From contig JAEULA010000112.1 in the NCBI GenBank assembly GCA_016793165.1, forward strand, positions 1 through 36,009: a DNA stretch of 36,009 bases. Direction: 5' to 3'. The translations under genes and the position numbers were made by a program. The stretch comes from Alphaproteobacteria bacterium. Its GTDB lineage: Bacteria; Pseudomonadota; Alphaproteobacteria; CACIAM-22H2. Below, piece by piece: positions 24,136-31,713 of the stretch; positions within the stretch are counted from its first letter, which is position 1; each line of letters opens with the position of its first letter. The notes beneath the pieces were generated by a model that did no database searches, had not been told where the DNA came from, and saw only the letters and a list, made by a program, of their open reading frames with translations.

Positions 24136-25355
24136 TGCTTGTCGAGTCCGTAGGCCGTGTGAAGCGCGCGCAGCGCAAGCTCGAGATACTGCTCGTCGAT
24201 GAGCACGCTGATCTTGATCTCGGAGGTTGAGATCACCTGGATGTTGATCCCCTTGGCGGCCAGGGTGCGGAACATCGTGAGCGCCACGCCGGCATAGGAG
24301 CGCATGCCGACGCCGATCACGGACACCTTAACGACGCCGGGGTCGGCGATCAGGTCCTGGTAGCCGATGCGGCCGGCCGAGTCCTTGAGCAGCTTCGTCG
24401 CGCGCTCGATGTCGGCCTTGCCGACCGTGAAGGTCATGTCGGTCGTCTTGCCGTCCTCGGACGACGACTGGACGATCATGTCGACGTTGACGTTCGCATC
24501 GGCGAGCGGGCCGAAGATGTCGGCCGCGACGCCCGGCTTGTCCGCCACCTTGGTGAGCGTGATCTTCGCCTCGTCTCGCGAGTAGGCGATTCCGCTGACG
24601 ACCTGCTTCTCCACGATCTCGTCCTCGTCGACAACGAGCGTGCCGGGCTTGTCCTCGAAGCTCGAGAGGACCTGCACGCGCACGCGATGGTTCATGGCGA
24701 GCTCGACCGAGCGCGTCTGCAGCACTTTCGCGCCCAGCGACGCCATCTCGAGCATTTCTTCGTAGGTGATCTTATCGAGCTTGCGCGCCTTCGCAACGAT
24801 GCGGGGATCGCAGGTGTAGACGCCGTCGACGTCCGTGTAGATGTCGCAGCGGTCGGCCTGGAGCGCCGCCGCCAGGGCGACCGCCGAGGTGTCGGATCCG
24901 CCGCGGCCGAGGGTCGTGATCCGTCGGTCCGGCCCGATTCCCTGGAACCCCGAAACGACCGCGACCTGGCGCATCTCCTGGAAGCGGCGCCGGAGCTCGT
25001 CCGTCTCGATCGCCTGGATGCGGGCCTTGCCGTGGGCGTCGTCGGAGATCAGCGGGATCTGCCAGCCCTGCCAGGAGCGGGCATTCACGCCGAGCTCCTG
25101 AAGCGCGAGCGCGGTCAGGCCGCTGGTGACCTGCTCGCCCGTGGCGACGACAGTGTCGTACTCGCGCGCATCGTGGAGCGGCGCCACCTGGTTCACCCAG
25201 GCGACCAGCTGGTTCGTCACGCCGGACATGGCCGAGACCACGACCGCGACCTCGTGGCCGGCGTCCACCTCGCGCTTGACGCGGCGGGCGACGTTCTTGA
25301 TGCGATCGATATCGGCGACGGAGGTGCCGCCGAACTTCATTACGATGCGCGCCAT
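24132..25355 (-). CDS. lysC: Aspartate kinase
   Basis: A 407-residue kinase that phosphorylates aspartate, the first step to lysine, threonine and methionine. The kinase domain starts with KFGGTSV (7-13) and includes LGRGGSDTSAVALAAAL. Two C-terminal ACT domains (about 265-335 and 345-407) suggest feedback control by lysine and/or threonine. ATG 25355 is chosen since MARIVMKFGGTS is the standard N-terminus, although the frame is open further upstream. It heads the minus run lysC-monooxygenase-ptsP and diverges from ubiG across 156 bp, where I see no clear promoter boxes. Confidence 0.97.
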   Translation of the reverse strand: MARIVMKFGGTSVADIDRIKNVARRVKREVDAGHEVAVVVSAMSGVTNQLVAWVNQVAPLHDAREYDTVVATGEQVTSGLTALALQELGVNARSWQGWQIPLISDDAHGKARIQAIETDELRRRFQEMRQVAVVSGFQGIGPDRRITTLGRGGSDTSAVALAAALQADRCDIYTDVDGVYTCDPRIVAKARKLDKITYEEMLEMASLGAKVLQTRSVELAMNHRVRVQVLSSFEDKPGTLVVDEDEIVEKQVVSGIAYSRDEAKITLTKVADKPGVAADIFGPLADANVNVDMIVQSSSEDGKTTDMTFTVGKADIERATKLLKDSAGRIGYQDLIADPGVVKVSVIGVGMRSYAGVALTMFRTLAAKGINIQVISTSEIKISVLIDEQYLELALRALHTAYGLDKQ

Positions 25356-25511
25356 GGTGTTCCGCGGTGCCCGAACTCGAGTTGCGCCCGCGCTCGACCG
25401 GGCGAAAGGAAGAAAAACAGCGCGAGCCTGTTGTCCCGCGCCGCGTCCCATTCATATTTTCTGCGGGCGCGCCGTGCAAGCGGCGTGCCCGCCCCTCGAT
25501 GGTGCATTCCG

Positions 25512-26264
25512 ATGAACGAGACGCCACGTGCCGCCGACCGCTCGACCGTGGATCCGGCCGAGATCGCCCGATTCGAGGCGATCGCCGCCCAATGGTGGGA
25601 CCCGGCCGGAAAGTTCCGGCCGCTGCACAAGTTCAATCCGGTCCGGCTGGGCTGGATCCGCGACCATCTGACCGCCCATTTCGGCCGCGACGGGTCGGCA
25701 CCGAAGCCCCTGGCCGGCCTCCGCGTGCTCGATGTCGGTTGCGGGGGCGGCCTGGTCGCCGAACCCATGGCCCGTCTGGGCGCGGAGGTCGTGGCGATCG
25801 ACGCGGCCGAGCGCAATGTCGCCGTCGCGCGGCTCCACGCCGAGCAGGTCGGCCTCGCCATCGACTATCGCTGCGCCACCGCCGAGTCGCTGGTCGCCGC
25901 CGGCGAGACCTTCGATGCGGTGCTGTCGCTGGAGGTCGTCGAGCACGTCGCCGATGTCGACAGGTTCCTCGAGTCCTGCGCCACCCTGGTCCGTCCGGGC
26001 GGCGCGCTCGTCGTCGCGACGATCAATCGCACGCCTCAGGCCTTCGCCCTGGCGATCGTGGGGGCCGAGTACGTGCTGCGCTGGTTGCCGCGCGGGACGC
26101 ACCAATGGTCGAAATTCGTCCGTCCGTCGGAGCTGGCGCGCGCGCTGCGGCCGACCGGCGTGATCCTGCGCGAACTCGCAGGGGTCGCCTACAATCCGCT
26201 GAGCGACAGCTGGCGGATCGGGCGCGACCTGGGCGTCAACTACCTGGCGTTCGCGACGCGCTGA
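25512..26264 (+). CDS. ubiG: Ubiquinone biosynthesis O-methyltransferase UbiG
   Basis: A 250-residue SAM-dependent enzyme catalysing both O-methylations in ubiquinone synthesis. The UbiG-specific N-terminus FEAIAAQWWDPAGKFRPLHKFNP (here described from residue 20) precedes SAM motif I VLDVGCGGGLVAEPMA and the acidic VVAIDAAE. VVEHV and a C-terminal GVAYNPLSDSWRI are also family marks. The ribosome site is weak, but similarity begins right after ATG 25512. The ubiG/lysC divergent pair is a common alphaproteobacterial arrangement. Confidence 0.95.
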   Translation: MNETPRAADRSTVDPAEIARFEAIAAQWWDPAGKFRPLHKFNPVRLGWIRDHLTAHFGRDGSAPKPLAGLRVLDVGCGGGLVAEPMARLGAEVVAIDAAERNVAVARLHAEQVGLAIDYRCATAESLVAAGETFDAVLSLEVVEHVADVDRFLESCATLVRPGGALVVATINRTPQAFALAIVGAEYVLRWLPRGTHQWSKFVRPSELARALRPTGVILRELAGVAYNPLSDSWRIGRDLGVNYLAFATR

Positions 26265-26309
26265 ACGGCGGGCTCGCGAGCCATCGCGCAGCGGCCGGTC
26301 AGGCCGCCG

Positions 26310-26756
26310 TCAGGAGTCGGCGCGCCGCACCCACGGGATCCGGGCGAATTCGACGCCTTCTTCGGCCAGCCGCGTCGCATCCTGGTCGGTCGCCTCGCCG
26401 TAGATGCTGCGCTTCTCGACCTCGCCGTAGTGGATCTTCAGCGCCTCGTCGGCGAAGCGGTCGCCGACGTAGTCGGCGCTCTCCTCGACCTTGCGCCGAA
26501 GCTCCGCGAGCTCCTTCATCAAGGCGGCCGCCTTCTTCGCGTCCGGATGGGCCGCATAGCCCTGCGGTGCCGCCGAGTCGTTCTGGCTGCGCGTCCCCGA
26601 GAGGGCCGGCGCGCTCACGGCCTTCTTCACTTTGGGCGAGCCGCAGATGGCGCAGCTCAGGAGCTTGCGCTTGGACTGGCGGGCGAACTCGGCGCTGTCC
26701 TTGAACCACGCCTCGAAGCTGTGCCCGCGCTCGCAGCAGAGGTCATATGTGATCAT
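26310..26756 (-). CDS. DUF1178 family protein, zinc-ribbon-like
   Basis: A 148-residue conserved protein of unknown function. The N-terminus MITYDLCCERGHSFEAWF is diagnostic of DUF1178. Cys7/Cys8 with His12, and the Cys35-x2-Cys38 pair (SCAICGS), could bind one metal ion, as in small regulatory zinc-ribbon proteins. A linker (about 50-75) and a charged helical C-terminus follow, ending with a conserved GEATDQDATRLAEEGVEFARIPW segment. ATG 26756 is used because similarity begins there. A 6-bp stem (26291-26307) between it and the convergent ubiG may be a weak terminator. Confidence 0.9.
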   Translation of the reverse strand: MITYDLCCERGHSFEAWFKDSAEFARQSKRKLLSCAICGSPKVKKAVSAPALSGTRSQNDSAAPQGYAAHPDAKKAAALMKELAELRRKVEESADYVGDRFADEALKIHYGEVEKRSIYGEATDQDATRLAEEGVEFARIPWVRRADS

Positions 26757-26825
26757 GGTGCCGACAGAATTGGATCTGTCACTCGGCCATTGCAAGTGCT
26801 AACGAGCGCCGGATCCGGCATCGCC

Positions 26826-27368
26826 ATGAGCATGCGCACCCCCAGCGTGCAGGGCGCTTCCCTGCCCCCGTCGCCATGGGTCCGCCGTTTCGCGGCCCTG
26901 TGCCGGCCCGGGACCGCCCTCGACCTGGCGGCCGGAGGCGGCCGTCATACCCGTCTTCTGCTCGAGGCCGGCCACAAGGTCATCGCCGTCGATCGCGATG
27001 TCGCGGGCCTCGTTCCGCTCACCGGCCCGCGGCTCGAAATCCTGCAGGCCGATCTCGAGGACGGTTCGCCCTGGCCGTTGGGCACCCGGCGCGTCGACCT
27101 GATCGTCGTGACGAACTACCTCCATCGTCCACTCTTCGCGCCCCTGATCGCGGCACTCGCGCCGTCGGGCCTGCTGGTCTACGAGACCTTCGCCGCAGGA
27201 AACGAGCGCTTCGGCAAGCCGAGCAACCCGGATTTCCTGCTGCAGCCCGGCGAGCTGCTCGACCGCGTCCGGCCCCAGCTGCGCGTGCTGGCCTATGAGG
27301 ACCTTGAAGTGGCCGAGCCTCGGCCGGCGATGGTTCAGCGCATCGCCGCGCGCGCGACCGCCGCCTAG
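26826..27368 (+). CDS. Small SAM-dependent class I methyltransferase
   Basis: A 180-residue cytoplasmic methyltransferase-like protein. Motif I is ALDLAAGGGRHTRLLL (31-46) followed by VIAVDRD (52-58), and VDLIVVTNYLHRPL is the motif IV region. It resembles TehB/YdhR-like small methyltransferases with an unknown acceptor. ATG 26826 has a possible GGATC ribosome site; ATG 26832 is an alternative. It is divergent from DUF1178 across 69 bp. Its TAG shares a CTAG with the stop of the convergent glutaredoxin gene. Confidence 0.85.
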   Translation: MSMRTPSVQGASLPPSPWVRRFAALCRPGTALDLAAGGGRHTRLLLEAGHKVIAVDRDVAGLVPLTGPRLEILQADLEDGSPWPLGTRRVDLIVVTNYLHRPLFAPLIAALAPSGLLVYETFAAGNERFGKPSNPDFLLQPGELLDRVRPQLRVLAYEDLEVAEPRPAMVQRIAARATAA

Positions 27369-27625
27369 GCGCGAAGCAGCGGGTCGAGGCCGCCGGCGGC
27401 GTCGAGCGCGTGCAGGTCGTCGCAGCCGCCGATGTGGCGGTCGTCGATGAAGATCTGCGGAACGGTGCTGCGGCCGCCGGCGCGCTTGACCATCTCGTCG
27501 CGCAGGGTGGAGTCGGCGAGCACGTCGTGATCGACGTAGTCGACGCCCTTCTTCGCGAGGAGCGACTTGGCGCGGGCGCAATAGCCGCAGAACGGGCTGG
27601 AATAGATCTCGACTTTGGCGGTCAT
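27365..27625 (-). CDS. grxC: Glutaredoxin 3
   Basis: An 86-residue dithiol glutaredoxin, normal length for Grx3. The active site is Cys13-Gly-Tyr-Cys16 (SPFCGYCARAK), a CGYC variant of CPYC. The cis-proline TVP (54-56) and the glutathione-binding GGCDDL (66-71) are present. It reduces protein disulfides and mixed glutathione disulfides in the cytoplasm. The ATG overlaps the comF stop as ATGA, forming a comF-grxC unit that is common in alphaproteobacteria. Confidence 0.96.
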   Translation of the reverse strand: MTAKVEIYSSPFCGYCARAKSLLAKKGVDYVDHDVLADSTLRDEMVKRAGGRSTVPQIFIDDRHIGGCDDLHALDAAGGLDPLLRA

Positions 27626-28413
27626 GGCAGAGTCGAGGATAGGTCGGTCGGCGCGGCGCTTCCAGGGTGGAGATCGGCCCCGACCGGATCGACCACCTGC
27701 GCGATCGCGAGCCCATCGACGGCTGCGGCACCGCCATCGAGCAGCACCCGCGCGCAGGCGGCGAGCGTGGCGCCCGACGTGATCACGTCGTCGACCAGGA
27801 TGATCCGACGGCCGGAAAGGCGATCCCGCCAGCGACGGCCGATCGCGAAGGCGCCGGCCACGTTTCGCCGCCGCCCCTCGCGGCTCAGATCGCCCTGCGA
27901 CGGCGTCCGGCGCCGCCGCACCAGCAGATCGACGGCACACGGCACCTCGCTGCGCGCCGCGACGTGCCGCGCGAGCACCGCCGCCTGGTTGTAGCGTCGC
28001 CATGCGAGGCGGCTCCAATGGAGCGGCACCGGCGCGATCAGGCCGGCCCCGGGCAGCAGATCCGCACCGGCGCGCCGCAGCCAGTCGGCGAAGACCGGAG
28101 CGCCGTGAAGCCGGTCGGCGTGCTTGAATCCCAGCACGAGGCCTCGGCTCGCGGCGTCGTAGCGCAAGGCCGCGCGCGTCGCTGCGACGACAGGCGGCCT
28201 GCCGGCACAGGCCGCGCAGATGCGCCCCCGCGCGGCGTTGCCCGCGCCGACATCGAAGGGCGTGCCGCAGCGCACGCATTGCGGCGGCGCGATCCACGGC
28301 ATCCGCGACCAGCACGCCGCGCAGAGACCCGGGCCGCCCTGGATCCGACCGCAGGCCAGGCAGGTCCAGGGCAGCACCGCCTCGAGCGCGGCGGCCCCGC
28401 ATCTTCCGATCAT
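27622..28413 (-). CDS. comF: ComF family protein (phosphoribosyltransferase-like)
   Basis: A 263-residue protein of the ComF/GntX family. Two CxxC pairs near the N-terminus (CLACG ... CAAC, then CVRCG ... CAAC) form a zinc-finger-like region. The C-terminal half holds the PRPP-binding motif RIILVDDVITSGATL. ComF acts in DNA uptake in naturally competent species, but in alphaproteobacteria its role is not settled. A strong GGGGAGAGG ribosome site precedes ATG 28413. It is divergent from the methyltransferase at 28519 and coupled to grxC. Confidence 0.93.
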   Translation of the reverse strand: MIGRCGAAALEAVLPWTCLACGRIQGGPGLCAACWSRMPWIAPPQCVRCGTPFDVGAGNAARGRICAACAGRPPVVAATRAALRYDAASRGLVLGFKHADRLHGAPVFADWLRRAGADLLPGAGLIAPVPLHWSRLAWRRYNQAAVLARHVAARSEVPCAVDLLVRRRRTPSQGDLSREGRRRNVAGAFAIGRRWRDRLSGRRIILVDDVITSGATLAACARVLLDGGAAAVDGLAIAQVVDPVGADLHPGSAAPTDLSSTLP

Positions 28414-28518
28414 CGGCCTCTCCCCGTTCGGCGCGGATGGCAGCGCACGGCCCGCGGGGGAAGCAAGCGGAGCGGCGGATTGCTCCGTCGGGACCGGACG
28501 GGCTAAGCCTGAGGACAG

Positions 28519-29433
28519 ATGAACGCACCTGCCGTCGTCTTCGATCGCCCCGCGGTCCGACGCGCGCGCGCCCGCGCCGCCGCGCGATTCGCCGCATTCG
28601 ATTTCCTGCATCGCGCCGGCGCCGAGCGGCTGGCCGACCGGCTCGACGTGATGACACGTCGCTTTCCGCTCGCCCTCGAACTCGGCGCGCGCGGCCCCCT
28701 GCTGCGCGAGGCGGTCGCCGGGCTCGATCGCATCGGCACCCTCGTGACGACGGACCCGGCAGCAGCCTGCGTGGCTGCCGCGCCCGCGCCGCGCCTCGTC
28801 GCCGACGAGGAGTGGCTGCCATTCGCCCCGGCGACCTTCGACCTCGCGATCAGCAATCTGGCTCTGCACTGGGTGAACGACCTGCCCGGCGCGCTGGTGC
28901 AGATCCGCGACTGCCTCAAGCCGGACGGGCTGCTCCTCGTCTCGCTGCTCGGCGGGCGAACGCTCGCCGAGCTGCGCGACTGCCTCGTCAGCGCCGAGAT
29001 CGAGGTGTCGGGCGGGGCGCGGCCGCGGATCTCGCCGTTCGTCGACGTGCGCGGCGCCGGCGCCCTGCTGCAGCGCGCCGGATTCGCGATGCCGGTCGTC
29101 GATGCCGATGCGCTGACGGTGACCTATGCCGATGCCTTCGCCCTGATGCGCGACCTTCGCGGCATGGGCGAGACGAACGCGCTGGCGACGCGGTGCCGGC
29201 ACTTCTCGCGCCGCGACGTCCTGCTGCGCGCCGCCGGGACCTACGCCGAGCGCCATGCGGGCGCCGACGGACGGATCGTCGCGACCTTCGAGATCGTGAC
29301 GCTCACGGCCTGGTCGCCCGGGCCCGCGCAGCCGCGCGCCCTGCGGCCCGGCAGCGCCACCATGCGTCTCGCCGACGCCCTCGGAAGCGTCGAGATCCCG
29401 GCAGGCGACCGCGCGCGCGGCAAGCCCTCGTAG
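28519..29433 (+). CDS. SAM-dependent methyltransferase, BioC/NDUFAF5-like
   Basis: A 304-residue protein of the family that includes BioC and mitochondrial NDUFAF5. Family marks: FDRPAVRRARARAA at the N-terminus, SNLALHWVNDLPGALVQI, LKPDGLLLVSLLGG, and LMRDLRGMGETNAL. Motif I is degenerate (ALELGARGP instead of D-x-G-x-G-x-G), so SAM use may be altered. NDUFAF5 helps assemble respiratory complex I by modifying an arginine of NDUFS7, and the alphaproteobacterial gene is its closest bacterial kin. A GAGGACAG ribosome site precedes the ATG. It commonly neighbours comF-grxC. Function is inferred from the family. Confidence 0.85.
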   Translation: MNAPAVVFDRPAVRRARARAAARFAAFDFLHRAGAERLADRLDVMTRRFPLALELGARGPLLREAVAGLDRIGTLVTTDPAAACVAAAPAPRLVADEEWLPFAPATFDLAISNLALHWVNDLPGALVQIRDCLKPDGLLLVSLLGGRTLAELRDCLVSAEIEVSGGARPRISPFVDVRGAGALLQRAGFAMPVVDADALTVTYADAFALMRDLRGMGETNALATRCRHFSRRDVLLRAAGTYAERHAGADGRIVATFEIVTLTAWSPGPAQPRALRPGSATMRLADALGSVEIPAGDRARGKPS

Positions 29434-29525
29434 GAGGACGACGTTGCCGCGACGGCCCCGCGATCCGGGAACACGTCGCGGGACGCAGCCTCACCCCACC
29501 GATGCGGCGACCGCGTCGATCGCGC

Positions 29526-29948
29526 TCAGCGCACGATCTCCAGCCTCACCGGAACGCGACCCGCGTTCAGCATGTCGAGCTCGGCCGCAGCGCCGCGGGT
29601 GACGTCGATGATCACCGTGCGCCGACGCGCCATGCGGTCGTTGATCGTCACGACGGCCGACTTGCGGTTCCGCAGGTTGGTGACGCGGACCTTCGTGCCG
29701 AACGGCAGCGTGCGATGCGCAGCCGTCATGCCGGCCTCGTCGAACACCTGGTTGCCCGCCGTCGTCCGTCCGTTGAATCTCGGGCCGCCGTACCACAGCG
29801 CATAGCCCCGCATCCGGTGCTTTGCGGCGCTCTTCTTCTTCGCCTTGCTCGCCGCCGGCATCGCCGCCTGGGCGCGCGCCGGCTCCGCCGGTACGGCAAG
29901 ACCGGCCACGAAGAACGCCGCCACGGCGGCGGCCATCAATCTACGCAT
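29526..29948 (-). CDS. RlpA-like septal ring lytic transglycosylase, short form
   Basis: A 140-residue exported protein. The signal peptide is about 1-28 (cleavage near ARA-QA), and lacks a lipobox, so it is probably soluble. A basic linker precedes a double-psi beta-barrel (about 46-138): GYALWYGGPRFNGRTTAGNQVFD, MTAAHRTLPFGTKVRVTN, VTINDRMARR. RlpA cuts denuded glycan strands. Here the usual DRGPF reads DRMAR and there is no SPOR domain, so septal targeting must differ. ATG 29948 gives the signal peptide and has AGGGGAG upstream. A 7-bp stem (29457-29482) lies between it and the convergent methyltransferase. Confidence 0.87.
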   Translation of the reverse strand: MRRLMAAAVAAFFVAGLAVPAEPARAQAAMPAASKAKKKSAAKHRMRGYALWYGGPRFNGRTTAGNQVFDEAGMTAAHRTLPFGTKVRVTNLRNRKSAVVTINDRMARRRTVIIDVTRGAAAELDMLNAGRVPVRLEIVR

Positions 29949-30108
29949 CGATCGGGACTCCCCTCGCTTCGTCCGGCTTCGCTTCGTCGGCTCGGGCGGA
30001 GTCGTAGCTGCCACACGCGAACACCGCCGCTCAACGGCGAGTCGCGAATGCGTCAACTCGGAGACATTGCCGCAGGGATGGCGGTCGGCCGCGAAGACCG
30101 GCGGCCGC

Positions 30109-30143
30109 AAAAGAAAAGGCCGGGGCGCATCCGCGCCCCGGCC
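30109..30143 (-). terminator. Rho-independent terminator of the PEP-CTERM-like gene
   Basis: On the minus strand, GGCCGGGGCGC/GCGCCCCGGCC form a perfect 11-bp stem with a 4-nt loop (30143-30118). A TTTTCTTTT tract (30117-30109) follows at once. It lies 25 bases past the stop codon of the gene at 30169. This is the clearest intrinsic terminator in the window. Confidence 0.92.
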
Positions 30144-30168
30144 CTGTCGTCGACGTCGTCCGTGGCGA

Positions 30169-31002
30169 TCAGCCGCGGCGGCGAAGCCCGCCGAGACCGA
30201 GGAGCGCGCCGCCCAGCAGGGCGAGCGACATCGGCGCCGGCACGTCCGTGCCGAGACCGCCGCCCTCGACGGTCAGGCCGCCGACGGCATCGATCTCGTT
30301 GTCGCCGTCGCGCACGACCGCACCGGGACCGCCCCAGGTGACCGAGACATAGCGGAAGGTCGCGCCGCCCGGCAGCTCGTAGACCGCAACGAAGCCGTCG
30401 GAAACGACGGGATCGGCCGCCCAGCCGCCGCCATGCACTTCCTTCAGCACGGCCGGGGTCCAGGCACCATCGGCCGCATCGGGATCGTTGGAGAGCCACG
30501 CCGTGTTCTCGAGCACCTCGCCGGGAACCGGCCCGTGGTCGACCATCACGAAGACGACCGCCTTGTTCGCGGGGCCGCCGAGATCCCAGATGATGCCCTG
30601 GGACGGGCCGGCGCCGACGATCCCGCCGAGGCCGACATTCGGGCTGGTGTCCTGGACCCACTTGTGGTCAAGCGCGTTCGCCGCCGTGGCGAAGTCGCCG
30701 CCCGACGTGTAGGCACCCAGCGTCGTCGGATCCGTCGTCGTCCCCGAGGCGTCGGCGCCCTTGACGTAGGTACCGAAGGTGAAGCCGCTCGGCGGGGCCC
30801 ACACCTCGTTGCCGATGCAGGTGGTCGTGGCATCGATCCCGAGCCCCTCGAAGGTGCCGATCGTGGCGCCGAAGATCGGATTGCCGACCGCCGTGCCGCT
30901 ACCCGACAGGCAGGTCAGCGCCGAGGCGCCAGGCGCCGCGGTGACAGCCATGCCGACACCGATCGCCGCGATCGCACCCAGCTTTGCAATTCCAGATCGC
31001 AT
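30169..31002 (-). CDS. Secreted protein of unknown function with PEP-CTERM-like sorting tail
   Basis: A 277-residue exported protein. The signal peptide is about 1-29 (ASA-LT). The mature part is Gly/Thr/Asp-rich and beta-like, with two early cysteines (CLSGSG, TTTCIGNE) and no domain I recognise. The C-terminus has a PEP-CTERM-type signal: VPAP motif (PEP variant), a hydrophobic LALLGGALLGLGG helix and a final RRRG cluster. Such tails are cleaved by an exosortase, sending the protein to the surface or matrix. No exosortase is in the window. CGGAGGAT gives a strong ribosome site 4 bases before ATG 31002. It is a single-gene unit with its own terminator, and a sigma-54-type promoter lies upstream. 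Confidence 0.82.
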   Translation of the reverse strand: MRSGIAKLGAIAAIGVGMAVTAAPGASALTCLSGSGTAVGNPIFGATIGTFEGLGIDATTTCIGNEVWAPPSGFTFGTYVKGADASGTTTDPTTLGAYTSGGDFATAANALDHKWVQDTSPNVGLGGIVGAGPSQGIIWDLGGPANKAVVFVMVDHGPVPGEVLENTAWLSNDPDAADGAWTPAVLKEVHGGGWAADPVVSDGFVAVYELPGGATFRYVSVTWGGPGAVVRDGDNEIDAVGGLTVEGGGLGTDVPAPMSLALLGGALLGLGGLRRRG

Positions 31003-31076
31003 TTTATCCTCCGTTTTCGACGCCACCGCGTTTTCGCGGCCGACCTGCCACGTCGGCAAATCAACTATGAAGTACC

Positions 31077-31093
31077 TAGCAATTCTTGAGCCA
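31077..31093 (-). promoter_or_regulatory. Candidate sigma-54 (RpoN) promoter of the PEP-CTERM-like gene
   Basis: The minus strand reads TGGCTC-AAGAA-TTGCT (31093-31078). This matches the -24/-12 consensus TGGCAC-N5-TTGCW at all but one base, with the invariant GG and GC at the right spacing. The start would be near 31067, giving a leader of about 65 nt. PEP-CTERM genes in other bacteria are known to be under RpoN with PrsK/PrsR control, which supports the call. Confidence 0.7.
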
Positions 31094-31121
31094 GACCACG
31101 AACCAAAATTTATTCTTATTC

Positions 31122-31134
31122 AATCAATGCCTTG
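31122..31134 (+). promoter_or_regulatory. Candidate IHF site upstream of the sigma-54 promoter
   Basis: AATCAATGCCTTG matches the IHF consensus WATCAANNNNTTR at every fixed base. It lies about 30-40 bp upstream of the -24 box, beside an AT-rich run (31104-31121) rare in this GC-rich window. IHF commonly bends DNA between a sigma-54 promoter and its activator site. A 5-bp dyad, CAAAC/GTTTG (31173-31188), farther upstream could be an activator site but is weak. Confidence 0.6.
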
Positions 31135-31242
31135 GCACGGGCGCCCGGATCTGACTTCGGGCTGCTGTAATCCAAACCAGACAGTTTGCCGGCCCGGGAC
31201 GCGCCCACCCACCGACGGGCGGCGACGATCACAATTGGTGCG

Positions 31243-31713
31243 TCAGAGATAATCGCGCAGCATGGCGACCAGCGGAACGTCCGCCGGCGGCATCGGGTAG
31301 TCGCCGAGACGGACCGGGCGGACCCAGGCGAGGGTCTGCCCCTCCCGCGCCGACGGCACCCCGCGCCAGCGCCGGCAGAGATAGACCGGCATCAGCAGGT
31401 GGAACGTCGGGTAGCGATGCGACGCGAAGGTGAACGGCGCCAGGCACGCCGCGGCGATGTCGATGCCGAGTTCCTCATGGAGCTCGCGGCGCAAAGCCGC
31501 CTCCGGGGTCTCCTCGGGCTGGACCTTGCCGCCCGGAAACTCCCAGAGGCCGGCCATCGGCTTGCCGGGCGGCCGCTGCGCGATGAGCACGCGCCCGTCG
31601 TCGTCGACCAGCGCGGCGGCCGCCACGAGCACCGTCCGCGCGGCCTCGCTGGCACTGCCGCTCCAGCCCGCCGGCGTGTCGCCGGCGCACCCCTCAGCTT
31701 CGGTAGCTGCCAT
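31243..31713 (-). CDS. mutT: NUDIX hydrolase, MutT/8-oxo-dGTP diphosphatase-like
   Basis: A 156-residue NUDIX enzyme. The complete NUDIX box, G-x5-E-x7-R-E-x2-E-E-x-G, is at residues 62-84. Strong similarity to MutT proteins (RPPGKPMAGLWEFPGGKV, SHRYPTFHLLMPVYLC) suggests it removes 8-oxo-dGTP from the nucleotide pool. ATG 31713 lies 20 bases inside the end of argJ and has no clear ribosome site, so translation may depend on argJ reading through. The ~25 N-terminal residues are not conserved. The argJ-mutT pair is common in alphaproteobacteria. Confidence 0.9.
   Translation of the reverse strand: MAATEAEGCAGDTPAGWSGSASEAARTVLVAAAALVDDDGRVLIAQRPPGKPMAGLWEFPGGKVQPEETPEAALRRELHEELGIDIAAACLAPFTFASHRYPTFHLLMPVYLCRRWRGVPSAREGQTLAWVRPVRLGDYPMPPADVPLVAMLRDYL

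Noticed and set aside
31131..31139. CTTGGCACG on the plus strand, a perfect sigma-54 -24 box
   Set aside because: At the required distance there is no TTGC -12 box, and no gene starts downstream on that strand. The minus-strand match at 31093-31078 has both boxes.
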